DNA of 64,000 nucleotides from Bacteroidaceae bacterium HV4-6-C5C (GCA_007896885.1 VOIU01000010.1:56549-120548); one strand, 5' to 3'; counted from the stretch's first letter, positions 45,207 through 55,284 are shown. Numbers and translations are program-made. The notes: generated by a model not told the origin, from the sequence alone.

Positions 45207-46514
45207 TTATTTATGTATCTTAAGGCGCTTTCCTGCAGCGATATTATTACCCTTTATTTTATTCCAGCGTTTTAGTTGCTTTACACTCACGCCGTATCTA
45301 TCAGCAATTGTTGATAAACTTTCACCGCTTTGTATCTTATGTGTAGCTATTCTAGCTTTCTTGCGTGAAGGTCTGGAATATGCAACCGGACTTTCGGGTA
45401 CTGCTACTGTTTTACGATTGGATAAAATCTCGTCACGTCGGTAAGCGTATACGCTGTCTTGATTATCAATGAATTTACTGATATAGTTGAGAGGTAGACG
45501 AAGAGTTTGCGGTTTACTGTCTCCCGGAATGATATATCTTTTGTATTGAGGGTTAAGACTCTTTATTTCATCAAAGCTGACGCCGCACACATTGGCTATC
45601 TGTTCGAAATGTACATCACGATTTATCTGAATTGTATCTGTAGCATCAGGAATATTGGTTTCCATCGGACAGATATTATGCTTGCAATAGTAAGTCATTA
45701 CGTAATTGGCAGCAATAAAAGCAGGCACATATCCGCGTGTTTCTTTGGGTAAGTAGTTGAATATTTCCCAATAGTCGGTTTTCCCTCCCGCACGGCGAAC
45801 TGCTTTGTTTATTGTTCCGGGGCCGCAATTGTATGCAGCAATAACAAGATTCCAGTCTCCGTAGATACCATACATGTCTTTTAAGTAACGAGCAGCTGCC
45901 CAACTAGCTTTTATCGGATCACGGCGTTCATCAACGAGGCTATTGCTTTCCAAACCATACATTTTTCCGGTATGAAGCATAAACTGCCATAATCCGCATG
46001 CACCAACTCTGGATACAGCCGAGGGATTTAAAGCGGATTCTATAATGGGGAGGTATTTGAGTTCTAATGGCAATCCGTAAGCATCCAATGCTTCTTCAAA
46101 AATAGGCATATAGAAATTGCATGCGCTTAACATGAAAGCTACTTGATTACGAAGGCGACCGGTGTACATGTCAATGAACTTCCTTACAGCATCGTTGTAA
46201 GGCATTTCCATGACTGATGGGATGCGTGATAGTCGATCGATATATACGGAGTCAGCAAAGTGTGGATTTTCAGTTGAGGTACTACAATCTTTTCCCAAAT
46301 CAATATAATTCTTCGCTTTCCAGTCACTGAACAAGCTATCTAAAGGGTACGTCATACTTTTAGGTAGCTGAATGCTTTCGGCGCGTTCTTTTCCGTTTTG
46401 GCGGACAACTACTTCTACGCTTTCCTGTGCATTGACTTGCGAAATAAAGAGTGGTAAACAGAAAAAGAGTGAGGTTATAAAATTCTTCATGCTTGTTATA
46501 TATTTATTCTTCAT
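45207..46514 (-). CDS. MltD-like lytic transglycosylase with LysM domain
   Basis: 435 residues, signal peptide ending VNAQE. The SLT-type lytic domain lies at about 135-280 with catalytic E159 in LPIIESALNP, then GACGLWQFM and AAYNCGPGTI. A degenerate LysM-like segment follows around 310-350, and a clear LysM at about 390-433 (HKIQSGESLSTIADRYGV) binds peptidoglycan. The enzyme cleaves glycan strands to 1,6-anhydromuropeptides in the periplasm. Last gene of the parA-parB-DUF5683 run, 27 bases behind it. A second ATG eight codons in also gives a usable signal peptide. Confidence 0.92.
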   Translation of the reverse strand: MKNKYITSMKNFITSLFFCLPLFISQVNAQESVEVVVRQNGKERAESIQLPKSMTYPLDSLFSDWKAKNYIDLGKDCSTSTENPHFADSVYIDRLSRIPSVMEMPYNDAVRKFIDMYTGRLRNQVAFMLSACNFYMPIFEEALDAYGLPLELKYLPIIESALNPSAVSRVGACGLWQFMLHTGKMYGLESNSLVDERRDPIKASWAAARYLKDMYGIYGDWNLVIAAYNCGPGTINKAVRRAGGKTDYWEIFNYLPKETRGYVPAFIAANYVMTYYCKHNICPMETNIPDATDTIQINRDVHFEQIANVCGVSFDEIKSLNPQYKRYIIPGDSKPQTLRLPLNYISKFIDNQDSVYAYRRDEILSNRKTVAVPESPVAYSRPSRKKARIATHKIQSGESLSTIADRYGVSVKQLKRWNKIKGNNIAAGKRLKIHK

Positions 46515-46541
46515 GTGTCTATTTCTTAGTGAATCACTTAG

Positions 46542-47384
46542 CTAAAACCGGAAACTACATTGTACTCCAAGAGATCGGTTTGAGGTCATTTTTCCAAATT
46601 GATTGTTAATAACAGCCGGTTCTATACGCATGCTGAGGTCTGGAGATATATCGAAATTTGATAGCTCAGCATCCACATAAGCATCAATAACCGAAATTAA
46701 ATATACCCCGATAAAAGCAAAGATACTCATGTCCCTATAGCGGCGATACAAGTTTTTACGTTTCTGTAATATGGTTGTCAGCTGCTCATGTGAAATGTTA
46801 TATCCCGGTGGTATTAAGTCGGTTATACTGGTCGACTCCCACTTCTCATCTCTTGCATCTTTATAGGCTTGCATGTAGTCCTTGTACATCTTATTATTCC
46901 AACTCAATGCATAAGCACATCCTGCAAATCCTCCATAAATAATAGGTAACTTCCAATATTTTCTATTGTATATTTGTCCTCCTCCGGGAATAACTAAAGC
47001 CAACCATGTGGCTTTTACCGGATTTGGGGTCCATATCTTTTTATTCAGAGCAGCTTGTATACTGTCAGAAGGAACCAATGCAACATTCGGAGTAACTTTG
47101 GTTGTCAATTCTTTCAATTTATGCCTATTCTCTGTTGCAATGCTGTCACCTATTATACTGTCTGCAGCTATAACTGCTGTTTCAACCTTTTTCTTATCCT
47201 TAAGTAATTTGTCTTTTGTTTCACTTGCCTTCTTTGAAATATTCAGGGAGTCTGTCGCTTCCTTTTGCATCCGCTTTGCCGCAGCTCTGGGATGATTTTG
47301 TCCGTACATGGCAATACCTACTGTTTCAAATAAACAGAGTAGTAAAACGATACGCCATCGGTATATGTTTTTAATTCTAATCAT
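46542..47384 (-). CDS. DUF5683 domain protein
   Basis: 280 residues. An N-terminal hydrophobic segment (signal peptide or anchor), a charged Lys/Ala-rich region (about 33-110) and a C-terminal DUF5683-type part with NPVKATWLALVIPGGGQIYN and two further hydrophobic stretches (YGGFAGCAYALSW and FAFIGVYLISVIDAYVD). It is probably an inner-membrane protein. The function is unknown. The gene begins at the base right after the parB stop codon, so it is translationally linked to the partition genes, and it precedes a cell-wall lytic enzyme. Confidence 0.8.
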   Translation of the reverse strand: MIRIKNIYRWRIVLLLCLFETVGIAMYGQNHPRAAAKRMQKEATDSLNISKKASETKDKLLKDKKKVETAVIAADSIIGDSIATENRHKLKELTTKVTPNVALVPSDSIQAALNKKIWTPNPVKATWLALVIPGGGQIYNRKYWKLPIIYGGFAGCAYALSWNNKMYKDYMQAYKDARDEKWESTSITDLIPPGYNISHEQLTTILQKRKNLYRRYRDMSIFAFIGVYLISVIDAYVDAELSNFDISPDLSMRIEPAVINNQFGKMTSNRSLGVQCSFRF

Positions 47385-48272
47385 TTACTTCTTCAGTGTA
47401 TCAAGGATACCTATGATACGCTCCAATTCTTCTTCGTTACTGAACGGAATACTGATTTTTCCTTTACCTTTCTCGGAGCAAGTTAATTGCACTTTCGTAT
47501 TAAAGAAACCCGAAAGCTGCTTTTTAAGCACACTAAACTCAGCCGGGAGTTTAGCCCGTTTAGGTGCAATTCGTTTTGCACCGCTTTTTATCGTTTCTCC
47601 TTCGCTCAATGATTTTACAATTTCTTCTACTCTACGAACCGAGTATCCATGCTCTATAATTTCTTCAAAAACTTTAACTTGCAGTTTCGGTTCATTCAGT
47701 GCTAATAATGCACGGGCATGGCCCATGTCTATTTGCTTGTATTGCAGTCCCATCTGAATAGGAGCGGGAAGTTTAAGTAAGCGGAGGTAATTGGCAATCG
47801 TAGTACGTTTTTTGCCTACACGTTCACTAAGCCTTTCCTGTGTAAGGCCATATTGTTCGAGTAAATGCTGATAAGCCAAGGCAATTTCTACAGAGTTCAG
47901 ATCTTCACGCTGGATATTCTCAATGAGTGCCATTTCCATCACATTCTCATCATCTGCCGTACGAATATAGGCAGGGATACTTGTGAGGCCGGCTAATTGT
48001 GAAGCTCTGAAGCGTCGTTCACCGGCAATTATTTGATACTCATTATCGGATAACTTACGTAAAGTAATCGGTTGTATAATGCCAATTTCGCAAATAGAAT
48101 CCGCCAATTCTTGCAATGCAGTCTGGTCGAAATCACGACGTGGTTGATTAGGATTTACGGATATTTTAGAAAGTTCGATTTCATTAATAGAAGAGGAACC
48201 TTCTGTCTGAATCTCATCCATTGAAAGTAGGGCATCCAATCCCCGTCCTAATGCATTTCTTTTCTGTGCCAT
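47385..48272 (-). CDS. parB: Chromosome-partitioning protein ParB
   Basis: 295 residues. The N-terminal CTPase/ParB domain has NPNQPRRDFD and the nucleotide motif GERRFRAS. A central helix-turn-helix (LTQERLSERVGKKRTTIANY) would bind parS, and the C-terminal dimerisation segment is present. ParB loads at parS and spreads as a CTP-driven clamp for chromosome segregation. It follows parA by 12 bases. No parS-like 16-base palindrome was found within this operon by eye. Confidence 0.95.
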   Translation of the reverse strand: MAQKRNALGRGLDALLSMDEIQTEGSSSINEIELSKISVNPNQPRRDFDQTALQELADSICEIGIIQPITLRKLSDNEYQIIAGERRFRASQLAGLTSIPAYIRTADDENVMEMALIENIQREDLNSVEIALAYQHLLEQYGLTQERLSERVGKKRTTIANYLRLLKLPAPIQMGLQYKQIDMGHARALLALNEPKLQVKVFEEIIEHGYSVRRVEEIVKSLSEGETIKSGAKRIAPKRAKLPAEFSVLKKQLSGFFNTKVQLTCSEKGKGKISIPFSNEEELERIIGILDTLKK

Positions 48273-48284
48273 AGTACTTTCTTT

Positions 48285-49052
48285 TTAATGAGTGTTACGT
48301 TTAATCAGTTCTTTAGCAAGTGCCATATAATTTTTGGCTCCTGTAGATTCTGCATCATACAAAATAGTAGGCATACCATAACTTGGAGCCTCACTCAACT
48401 TCACGTTACGTTGTATTACCGTGTTGAATACCAATTCCTGGAAATGACGCTTGACCTCATCATATATTTGATTTGCTTGGCGAAGGCGTGAATCATACAT
48501 CGTCAAAAGGAATCCTTCGATTTCCAAAGATGGATTTAGTTTCGATTTGATAATTTTAATGGTATTGAGCAACTTGCTGATTCCTTCCAATGCAAAGTAT
48601 TCGGCTTGCACCGGTATGATAACCGAGTCGGCTGCTGTTAACGCATTTACAGTGATTAAACCGAGTGAAGGTGAGCAATCAATAAGGATATAATCGAAAT
48701 CATCTTTCAGTGTAGACAATACGTTTTTCAGTATTCTTTCTCTACTTTTAAGATTAAGCATTTCAATTTCCGCACCAACAAGATTAATGTGGGAGGAAAT
48801 CACTTTCAATGTTTCAATTTCAGTGTCATGAATAGCATCATGTACGTTTGCTCCGTCAATGATACATTCATAAATGGTACATTCAGCTTGTTTGATGTCG
48901 ACTCCTAAACCTGAGGAAGCATTTGCCTGAGGGTCAGCGTCCACAACAAGAACCTTTTTTTCCAGCGTAGCAAGTGAGGCGGCAAGATTAATTGTCGTTG
49001 TAGTTTTTCCTACTCCTCCTTTTTGGTTTGCTAAAGCAATAATTTTTCCCAT
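48285..49052 (-). CDS. parA: Chromosome-partitioning ATPase ParA (Soj)
   Basis: 255 residues. Deviant Walker A NQKGGVGKTTTTINL near residue 9-20, VVDADPQANASSGLG and the Walker B-like LIDCSPSLGL are all typical of ParA/Soj. The ATPase moves ParB-parS complexes over the nucleoid. It begins an operon with parB, DUF5683 and a lytic transglycosylase. The small size, with no N-terminal DNA-binding domain, is that of a chromosomal rather than plasmid F-type ParA. Confidence 0.96.
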   Translation of the reverse strand: MGKIIALANQKGGVGKTTTTINLAASLATLEKKVLVVDADPQANASSGLGVDIKQAECTIYECIIDGANVHDAIHDTEIETLKVISSHINLVGAEIEMLNLKSRERILKNVLSTLKDDFDYILIDCSPSLGLITVNALTAADSVIIPVQAEYFALEGISKLLNTIKIIKSKLNPSLEIEGFLLTMYDSRLRQANQIYDEVKRHFQELVFNTVIQRNVKLSEAPSYGMPTILYDAESTGAKNYMALAKELIKRNTH

Positions 49053-49224
49053 ATTTTTTTATCTTTATCGGCAGCGAAATAAATGATTATTCCGAATAGT
49101 GCCTATACGAAAAAAGGAAAGATTGCGATATTTGTTGATAAGTTGGCTCTTTTGTTAATAACTCAACATCACTTGCTCTTCAAACATATCTGCCAGATTG
49201 ATATACACTTTTCCTTTTGAGTTG

Positions 49225-49232
49225 CAAATATA
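49225..49232 (-). promoter_or_regulatory. Candidate -7 box of the parA operon
   Basis: TATATTTG on the minus strand fits TAnnTTTG, about 173 bases before the parA start. Confidence 0.4.
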
Positions 49233-49350
49233 CAGAATTATATGATATAGAAACACTCTTTTTGGCTCGCTTGCAGAAGATTAAGATTTGTAAACGCCTG
49301 TATCGTTTATGTTTTTTCTTTTTTAAGCAAAGAGGCTCCGGCTTTTTCCT

Positions 49351-49358
49351 TACTTTTG
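49351..49358 (+). promoter_or_regulatory. -7 box of surE-lpxB
   Basis: TACTTTTG fits TAnnTTTG, 29 bases before the surE ATG. Confidence 0.55.
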
Positions 49359-49387
49359 TACAAAACATATAGTATAATATTATAGTT

Positions 49388-50152
49388 ATGGAAAATAAGC
49401 GACCTTTGATATTGGTTTCGAATGATGATGGGATTATCTCGAAAGGGATCAGTGAACTTATCAAGTATCTACGCCCTCTCGGTGAGATTGTTGTTATGGC
49501 TCCTGACACTGCCCGCTCGGGTAGTGCGTCGGCAATTACAGTCACCGAACCGGTTAGTTATAAGTTGCTTCGCAGGGAAGTGGGTGTATCTTTTTATAAA
49601 TGTTCTGGAACTCCCGCCGATTGTGTTAAGTTGGCATTTCATACAGTCCTTGATCGCAAGCCCGATTTAGTGGTGTCCGGTATTAATCATGGTGATAACT
49701 CTTCTGTTAACGTACATTATTCCGGGACAATGGGAGCGGCTATTGAAGGATGCTTAAAAGGTGTTCCTTCCATTGGATTCTCTCTCTGTAATCACGCTCC
49801 CGATGCCGATTTTGAGCCGGGAGGTAAATATATTCGCGAAATTGCAGCTCGTGTGCTTGAGAAAGGCCTTCCTTCGTTAACTTGCCTTAATGTGAATATA
49901 CCTGATACCAAGGAGTTAAAAGGTGTTAGAATCTGCGAGCAAGCCAAAGGATTGTGGGTTAATGAGTGGGAGAATCTGACAAATAGAGGAGGCTCTTCCT
50001 ATTATTGGATGACTGGTGAATTTGAAGGTACTGACATTAAAAATGAGAAGAGCGATCACTGGGCTTTGGAAAACGGTTATGTTGCTATTACCCCAACTAC
50101 GGTTGATGTAACTGCATACGGTCTGATAGACGAATTGAAAACGTGGTTCTGA
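49388..50152 (+). CDS. surE: 5'/3'-nucleotidase SurE
   Basis: 254 residues. SurE dephosphorylates nucleoside monophosphates and is linked to stationary-phase survival. The metal-binding VSNDDGI (D13, D14), [20 protein letters not shown] and [11 protein letters not shown] motifs are intact. It is a cytoplasmic enzyme, read together with lpxB, which starts 28 bases after the stop. Confidence 0.95.
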   Translation: MENKRPLILVSNDDGIISKGISELIKYLRPLGEIVVMAPDTARSGSASAITVTEPVSYKLLRREVGVSFYKCSGTPADCVKLAFHTVLDRKPDLVVSGINHGDNSSVNVHYSGTMGAAIEGCLKGVPSIGFSLCNHAPDADFEPGGKYIREIAARVLEKGLPSLTCLNVNIPDTKELKGVRICEQAKGLWVNEWENLTNRGGSSYYWMTGEFEGTDIKNEKSDHWALENGYVAITPTTVDVTAYGLIDELKTWF

Positions 50153-50180
50153 GATTTGATAATCTTATAGATTTACTCAA

Positions 50181-51323
50181 ATGAAGTATTATTTGATAGT
50201 AGGCGAGGCATCCGGCGATCTTCATGCCTCTCAACTGATGGAGGCTTTGAAGAAAGAGGATGATCAAGCGGATTTCCGTTTCTTCGGTGGCGATATGATG
50301 CAAAATGTCGGCGGGACTTTAGTGAAGCATTACAGAGATCTCGCCTATATGGGATTTATTCCAGTGTTGTTGCACTTAAGGACTATCTTGGCGAATATGA
50401 AACGCTGTCGGGAAGATATAATCTCTTGGCAGCCCGATGTCTTGATATTGGTCGATTATCCGGGCTTTAATCTTAAAATAGCCAGCTACATTAAATCTCA
50501 GACGAACATACCTGTTTATTATTATATTTCTCCTAAGATATGGGCATGGAAAGAATATCGCATAAAGAATATAAAGAGAGATATTGATGAGCTATTCTCA
50601 ATCTTGCCTTTCGAAGTTGATTTCTTTAAGAAGCATCAATATGCTGTTCATTATGTAGGGAATCCTACTCTTGATGAGGTTGAAGCTTTTCGAAAAGGAT
50701 ATAGTGAAAGTAAAACGGATTTTTTGCGGGAGAATGAGTTATCATCCAAGCCGATTATTGCTCTGTTGGCAGGGAGCCGGAAGCAAGAGATAAAAGATAA
50801 TCTGCCGGATATGATTAAAGCGGCTTCTATATTTAATGATTATCAATTGGTTATTGCCGGTGCACCTGGTATTACTCGTGACTATTATGACAGTGTATTG
50901 GGCTCTTCTGATGTTAAGATTCTTTTTGGGGAGACCTATCGTCTGCTGATGAATTCCGAGGCAGCTTTAGTTACTTCCGGTACGGCAACTTTGGAAACCG
51001 CTTTATTCGGAGTGCCGCAAGCCGTTTGTTATCACACTCCTATTGGTAAAGTAATTGCTTTTTTGAAGAAACATTTGTTAAAAGTGAAGTATATTTCATT
51101 GGTTAATCTTGTTGCTGATTATGAAGTAGTAAAAGAACTGGTAGCCGACACGATGACTGTCAATGGCATTCGTGCTGAATTAGAGCGGATACTGCATGAT
51201 AATCACTATCGAGAAAAGATGCTTTCAGGATATGCTACTGTTGCAAAGTACTTGGGTGAACCGGGAGCTCCCGATAAGGCTGCAAATAAAATGGTAAACT
51301 TGCTAAAAGTTAAGAAGTCGTAA
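50181..51323 (+). CDS. lpxB: Lipid-A-disaccharide synthase
   Basis: 380 residues. LpxB joins UDP-2,3-diacylglucosamine and lipid X to form the lipid A disaccharide at the inner membrane. GT19 features: N-terminal VGEASGDLHAS, RFFGGDMM, VDYPGFNLKIA, YISPKIWAW, LLAGSRKQEI and SGTATLETALFGVP. Full length. It confirms that the host makes lipopolysaccharide or lipooligosaccharide. It ends an operon with surE and is followed by a terminator. Confidence 0.95.
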   Translation: MKYYLIVGEASGDLHASQLMEALKKEDDQADFRFFGGDMMQNVGGTLVKHYRDLAYMGFIPVLLHLRTILANMKRCREDIISWQPDVLILVDYPGFNLKIASYIKSQTNIPVYYYISPKIWAWKEYRIKNIKRDIDELFSILPFEVDFFKKHQYAVHYVGNPTLDEVEAFRKGYSESKTDFLRENELSSKPIIALLAGSRKQEIKDNLPDMIKAASIFNDYQLVIAGAPGITRDYYDSVLGSSDVKILFGETYRLLMNSEAALVTSGTATLETALFGVPQAVCYHTPIGKVIAFLKKHLLKVKYISLVNLVADYEVVKELVADTMTVNGIRAELERILHDNHYREKMLSGYATVAKYLGEPGAPDKAANKMVNLLKVKKS

Positions 51324-51352
51324 CTTGCTTTTTTAAAAAAAGTCAAAATAGA

Positions 51353-51390
51353 GATAGCCGGTGCAGTAAGTGCCCGGTTATCTTCGTTTT
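51353..51390 (+). terminator. Hairpin terminator after lpxB
   Basis: Stem GATAGCCGG / CCGGTTATC (one G-T pair) with a 12-base loop, then TTCGTTTT. Confidence 0.65.
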
Positions 51391-51455
51391 AAGGGTATAG
51401 AAATTCAGAGATCGGTTGATATTAGAATAAAACTATAACTAAAAGGACTTTAATT

Positions 51456-52199
51456 ATGAAAAAATTACGTTGGCTTTTTATAGCGGCTTGCTTATTAATT
51501 CTTCCTGTCTTGTCATCTTGTGATGATAACGATGGATATTCTATTGGTGATATTTCGTATCCGAACTGGTCGACAGTACGTGTGACGGGGAATGCCTTTT
51601 ATCTTGTTTCTGATACTTGGGGAACACTATGGCCGGTTAATATTGATTTGGGATGGTATCAGCCTGTTGACGGACAAAGAGTTTTAACAGTATTCAACCC
51701 TCTTTATGATAATTACCAGGGTTACGACCATGCCGTTAAACTTCTGAGTATACGCAATGCATTGACTAAAGTTGTTGAAACAATGGCGCCCGGCAGTGAA
51801 AATGATTATGGGAATGACCCTTTATTCATCTATAAAGGAGATATTTCTATAGGTGGTGGATACCTGAATGTTATTTTTCAGCAAAATCTGCCAAAGAATT
51901 CAGAGACGAAACATCGCATAAGTCTTGTTCAATCTACAGAAAATCAATATACAAGTGATGGATATATTCACCTTGAGCTTCGTTATAATGATTACAATGA
52001 CCTGAGTGGCTATCGTGCTATGGCTTTAGTTTCTTTTAATTTGAGTACTCTTAACCTAGATGCAGAAGCAATCAAAGGTGTTAAGCTAAAGTTGAATTCA
52101 GAGGTGAATGGTGAAGTTGAATTGACTTTTAATAAGAAGGAAAAAACAGAGCTTCGAAATTTAGATGGTGAAGATTTTACTAAAATGCAGTTGAAATAG
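51456..52199 (+). CDS. NigD-like lipoprotein
   Basis: 247 residues with lipobox LSSC (Cys at about 21). The arrangement of an N-terminal small beta domain (TVRVTGNAFYLVSDTWGTLWPV) and a C-terminal beta sandwich (GYIHLELRYNDYNDLSGYRAMALVSFNL) fits the NigD family. NigD was named as an immunity-type protein in a Bacteroides bacteriocin locus, but most homologues, like this one, stand alone with no toxin gene and have unknown roles. AAAAGGA upstream of the ATG is a modest ribosome-binding site. It lies between lpxB and cdsA, which converge across it. Confidence 0.8.
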   Translation: MKKLRWLFIAACLLILPVLSSCDDNDGYSIGDISYPNWSTVRVTGNAFYLVSDTWGTLWPVNIDLGWYQPVDGQRVLTVFNPLYDNYQGYDHAVKLLSIRNALTKVVETMAPGSENDYGNDPLFIYKGDISIGGGYLNVIFQQNLPKNSETKHRISLVQSTENQYTSDGYIHLELRYNDYNDLSGYRAMALVSFNLSTLNLDAEAIKGVKLKLNSEVNGEVELTFNKKEKTELRNLDGEDFTKMQLK

Positions 52200-52238
52200 T
52201 TGTTTCTTCATATTTTTTATAGGATTCCTTTGAATACA

Positions 52239-52340
52239 ATTATATAATAAGAAGACGCCCTTTATAACAGAAACTGAACTGTACCCCAAAAGTTAGATAC
52301 AAAACTTTAGGAGTGCAGTTCAGCTTTCTTATTATATAAT
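52239..52340. repeat. Nested palindrome between the NigD-like gene and cdsA
   Basis: Outer perfect 15-base arms (ATTATATAATAAGAA and its complement) enclose an inner imperfect palindrome with perfect 8-base ends CTGAACTG/CAGTTCAG (52274-52323). The left side has about 17 extra bases that the right lacks. The inner part (CTGTACCCCAAAAGTT) recalls ends of IS3-type elements. It could be a bidirectional terminator or a miniature element. Confidence 0.6.
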
Positions 52341-52362
52341 GTCAGAGCTAGTTGCTACCGAA

Positions 52363-53205
52363 CTACTTTATAAGACTTAGAATGTGGAGGTATAAGACTG
52401 CGGCAGGAATAGCCATCAATGCGCTATCAAATCGATCGAGCATTCCACCATGCCCAGGTAAGATATTGCCTGAATCTTTTATGCCAAGATGGCGTTTCAT
52501 TAGAGATTCCGTCAAATCACCCAAAGTCCCGAAGATAACAATGATCACTGCCAATCCCATCCATTCAATCAATGTAAGGAAAGGGAAGAAGTGAGCAAAA
52601 GCTACCGAAGATGCAATAGAGAATAGACCTCCTCCAATACTTCCTTCCCATGATTTCTTAGGCGAAACACGCTCAAATAGGCGATGTTTTCCTATTAAAG
52701 ACCCTACGCAATATGCACCTGTATCGCTTAACCAGATGAATACAAACATTGATAAGGGTAAGATGGGATTATAAACAATACCGCCAACAGTCGGGTCGAA
52801 TTGGAATGCTAAAAAGTTTAGTAAAGCAAATGGTATTGTAATGTAAAATTGACTTAGCATGGAATAGGCCCAATTGGCTACAGGGTTCTTCTTTCTTAAG
52901 TAAAGTTCTGCAATAAATAAATAGAGCATGACAACTAAATAAGGCAGAAAAACTTGTGTATCCGAATCCGCCTGGCAATAAAACATGAAAGCAATAAACA
53001 AATATCCTCCTCCTATGGATGTAATAAATTTGTTTAACGATGCTTCTTCACTCTCATTGATCAGATGACCGAATTCTCGCACGCTGAGTGCTGTTATTAT
53101 TGTAAATAGTATTCCAAATGATAGCGGACTGTATAAAATACAGCCCACTAATATGCCTACAAATAGAGCTCCAGTGATAGTGCGGAGTACAAAATTATTT
53201 TTCAC
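52363..53205 (-). CDS. cdsA: Phosphatidate cytidylyltransferase
   Basis: 280 residues, about eight membrane segments. CdsA makes CDP-diacylglycerol from phosphatidate and CTP, the branch point of phospholipid synthesis. The C-terminal signature is intact: SPKKSWEGSIGGG, then SLMKRHLGIKDSGN and LPGHGGMLDRFDS. It is the last gene of the rsfS-ftsH-cdsA run, starting 12 bases after the ftsH stop. Confidence 0.95.
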   Translation of the reverse strand: MKNNFVLRTITGALFVGILVGCILYSPLSFGILFTIITALSVREFGHLINESEEASLNKFITSIGGGYLFIAFMFYCQADSDTQVFLPYLVVMLYLFIAELYLRKKNPVANWAYSMLSQFYITIPFALLNFLAFQFDPTVGGIVYNPILPLSMFVFIWLSDTGAYCVGSLIGKHRLFERVSPKKSWEGSIGGGLFSIASSVAFAHFFPFLTLIEWMGLAVIIVIFGTLGDLTESLMKRHLGIKDSGNILPGHGGMLDRFDSALMAIPAAVLYLHILSLIK

Positions 53206-53217
53206 TATTATCGGATT

Positions 53218-55284
53218 TTATTCTTTTGATTCACTCTTTTCTGGAGTCTGTACAGTCTTGTTTTCTTTTTTTGCTTCTTCCGCTTGAGTAGATTCTACTT
53301 CGGGAGTATCATTATCTGCTGAGGCATTTGCTTCTTCCTTTCCACTAGAAGAGTTTTCTGATGTTTTTGCAGATGAGATGATTTCTTCGGAGCGAGAAGT
53401 CCAAGGACGTTTTCCAAAGATATGTTCCACATCTTCTGCAAAAATCACTTCTTTATCTATTAGCTGCTGTGCTAATTGATTATGTCCTTCTTTATTCTCA
53501 AATAATATTTTCTTAGCCCTTGCATATTGCTCGCTTATCATGAATTTTACTTCTTCGTCAATAAGCTCTGCAGTCTTTTCGCTGTAAGGACGGTTAAATG
53601 AATATTCTTCATTATTGTAGTAGCAAAGGTTAGGTAATTTTTCGCTCATACCGAGGTAAGCAATCATTCCATAAGCCTGCTTGGTTACGCGTTCCAGATC
53701 GTTCATCGCTCCGGTGGATACTTTTCCTATAAATAAATCTTCAGCAGCACGTCCACCTAATGTAGCGCACATCTCGTCCAGCATCTGCTCCTTTGTGGTG
53801 ATCTGACGCTCTTCCGGTAAATACCAAGCTGCTCCAAGAGCCCTTCCACGTGGTACAATCGTAACCTTAATTAGCGGATTGGCATATTGCAGCAACCATG
53901 ATATAGTGGCATGTCCCGCTTCATGTAAAGCTATTGAACGACGCTCTTCTTCAGTTGTAATCTTACTTTTCTTTTCCAAGCCACCGATAATTCGATCTAC
54001 AGCATCCAGAAAATCCTGTTTCCCTACGAACTTCTTTCCATGTCGAGCTGCTATCAATGCTGCTTCATTGCATACATTGGCAATATCTGCACCCGAAAAG
54101 CCCGGGGTCTGACGTGCCAAAAGATCTACATCTACAGAATTATCTATTTTAATTGGACGCAAGTGTACGCCGAATACTTCTTTACGTTCATTCAAGTCGG
54201 GTAGATCGACGTGAATTTGACGGTCAAAACGTCCGGCACGAAGTAAAGCTTTATCCAAAACATCCACGCGGTTGGTAGCAGCAAGAATAATTACTCCGCT
54301 ATTCGAACCGAAGCCATCCATTTCTGTCAATAATTGATTTAACGTGTTTTCGCGCTCGTCATTTCCTCCCATTGCAGCGGCTTTTGCGCGTGCGCGTCCT
54401 ACAGCATCAATCTCGTCAATGAATACAATACATGGTGCTTTCTCTTTAGCCTGGCGGAACAAGTCACGAACACGTGAAGCTCCTACGCCGACAAACATTT
54501 CTACAAAATCAGAACCGGCTAATGAAAAGAAAGGTACATTAGCTTCACCCGCTACAGCCTTAGCTAATAATGTTTTACCCGTCCCCGGAGGGCCTACAAG
54601 TAATGCACCTTTAGGAATTTTACCTCCAAGATCAGTATATTTCTGCGGTTCTTTTAGAAATTCCACAATTTCTTCTATTTCCTGCTTGGCTTCCGCAAGT
54701 CCCGCTACGTCCTTAAACGTTATTTTTATAGAGGTTCCTTTTTCAAAAAGCTGAGCCCGTGATTTACCAACGCTGAATATGCCACTTCCGCCACTACCCA
54801 TACCGCCACTCATGCGGCGGGATAAGAATATCCATAAACCGATAAAGAATGCTATGGGAAGTATTTGCCACAAAATGGCTACCAAATAATTCTGCTTCTT
54901 CTGATAGCTGATTGAACCATCAAACTTTTTATCGTCCTTTTCTTTCTGTAGAAAGCTAGCCAAACTGTCTCTTGAGGGAGCCTCCGTTGTAACCATGGGA
55001 TTCTTTCCCGCTTTACCGGAATCTCCAAAAAAGACATTTCGAACAAATTGCGGCTTGATGAATGCTTCAACGCTACAGTCATCATAACTAACTACCTTGT
55101 TGACATATCCTTTTTCAACATATTGCTGGAACTGGTCGTAAGGGACGTTCTTGCTTCCTGAGTTATTGTCATTTGTCAGGTATAGCCCTAAAAGCATTAT
55201 AGCAATAATCATATACATCCAATTCAAATTGAATTTGGGCATATTTGCTTTATTATTGGGTTTCTTATTCGTATTATTATCCAT
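53218..55284 (-). CDS. ftsH: ATP-dependent zinc metalloprotease FtsH
   Basis: 688 residues: two N-terminal membrane segments (about 17-38 and 130-148) flanking a periplasmic region, AAA domain with GPPGTGKT and FIDEIDAVG, second-region-of-homology ATNRVDVLD...RAGRFDRQ, and an M41 protease with H454-E-A-G-H458 plus the Asp in GGRAAEDLF. It degrades unassembled membrane proteins and short-lived regulators. The last 70 residues are a low-complexity acidic and Ser-rich tail. Its start is 2 bases from the rsfS stop. Confidence 0.97.
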   Translation of the reverse strand: MDNNTNKKPNNKANMPKFNLNWMYMIIAIMLLGLYLTNDNNSGSKNVPYDQFQQYVEKGYVNKVVSYDDCSVEAFIKPQFVRNVFFGDSGKAGKNPMVTTEAPSRDSLASFLQKEKDDKKFDGSISYQKKQNYLVAILWQILPIAFFIGLWIFLSRRMSGGMGSGGSGIFSVGKSRAQLFEKGTSIKITFKDVAGLAEAKQEIEEIVEFLKEPQKYTDLGGKIPKGALLVGPPGTGKTLLAKAVAGEANVPFFSLAGSDFVEMFVGVGASRVRDLFRQAKEKAPCIVFIDEIDAVGRARAKAAAMGGNDERENTLNQLLTEMDGFGSNSGVIILAATNRVDVLDKALLRAGRFDRQIHVDLPDLNERKEVFGVHLRPIKIDNSVDVDLLARQTPGFSGADIANVCNEAALIAARHGKKFVGKQDFLDAVDRIIGGLEKKSKITTEEERRSIALHEAGHATISWLLQYANPLIKVTIVPRGRALGAAWYLPEERQITTKEQMLDEMCATLGGRAAEDLFIGKVSTGAMNDLERVTKQAYGMIAYLGMSEKLPNLCYYNNEEYSFNRPYSEKTAELIDEEVKFMISEQYARAKKILFENKEGHNQLAQQLIDKEVIFAEDVEHIFGKRPWTSRSEEIISSAKTSENSSSGKEEANASADNDTPEVESTQAEEAKKENKTVQTPEKSESKE

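Larger units (their letters stand above)
49053..49387. other. Divergent spacer between parA and surE
   Basis: 335 AT-rich bases holding the two divergent promoters described separately. About 165 bases lie between the parA -7 box and its start codon, giving a long leader in which no gene or clear hairpin was recognised. No parS palindrome was seen. Confidence 0.45.

Noticed and set aside
47385..49387. parS site within or beside the par operon
   Set aside because: No 16-base palindrome of the usual TGTTNCACGTGAAACA type was found by eye.
49180..49545. 121-codon open frame on the minus strand between parA and surE
   Set aside because: It overlaps the start of surE in antisense, crosses both divergent promoters and has a low-complexity basic composition.
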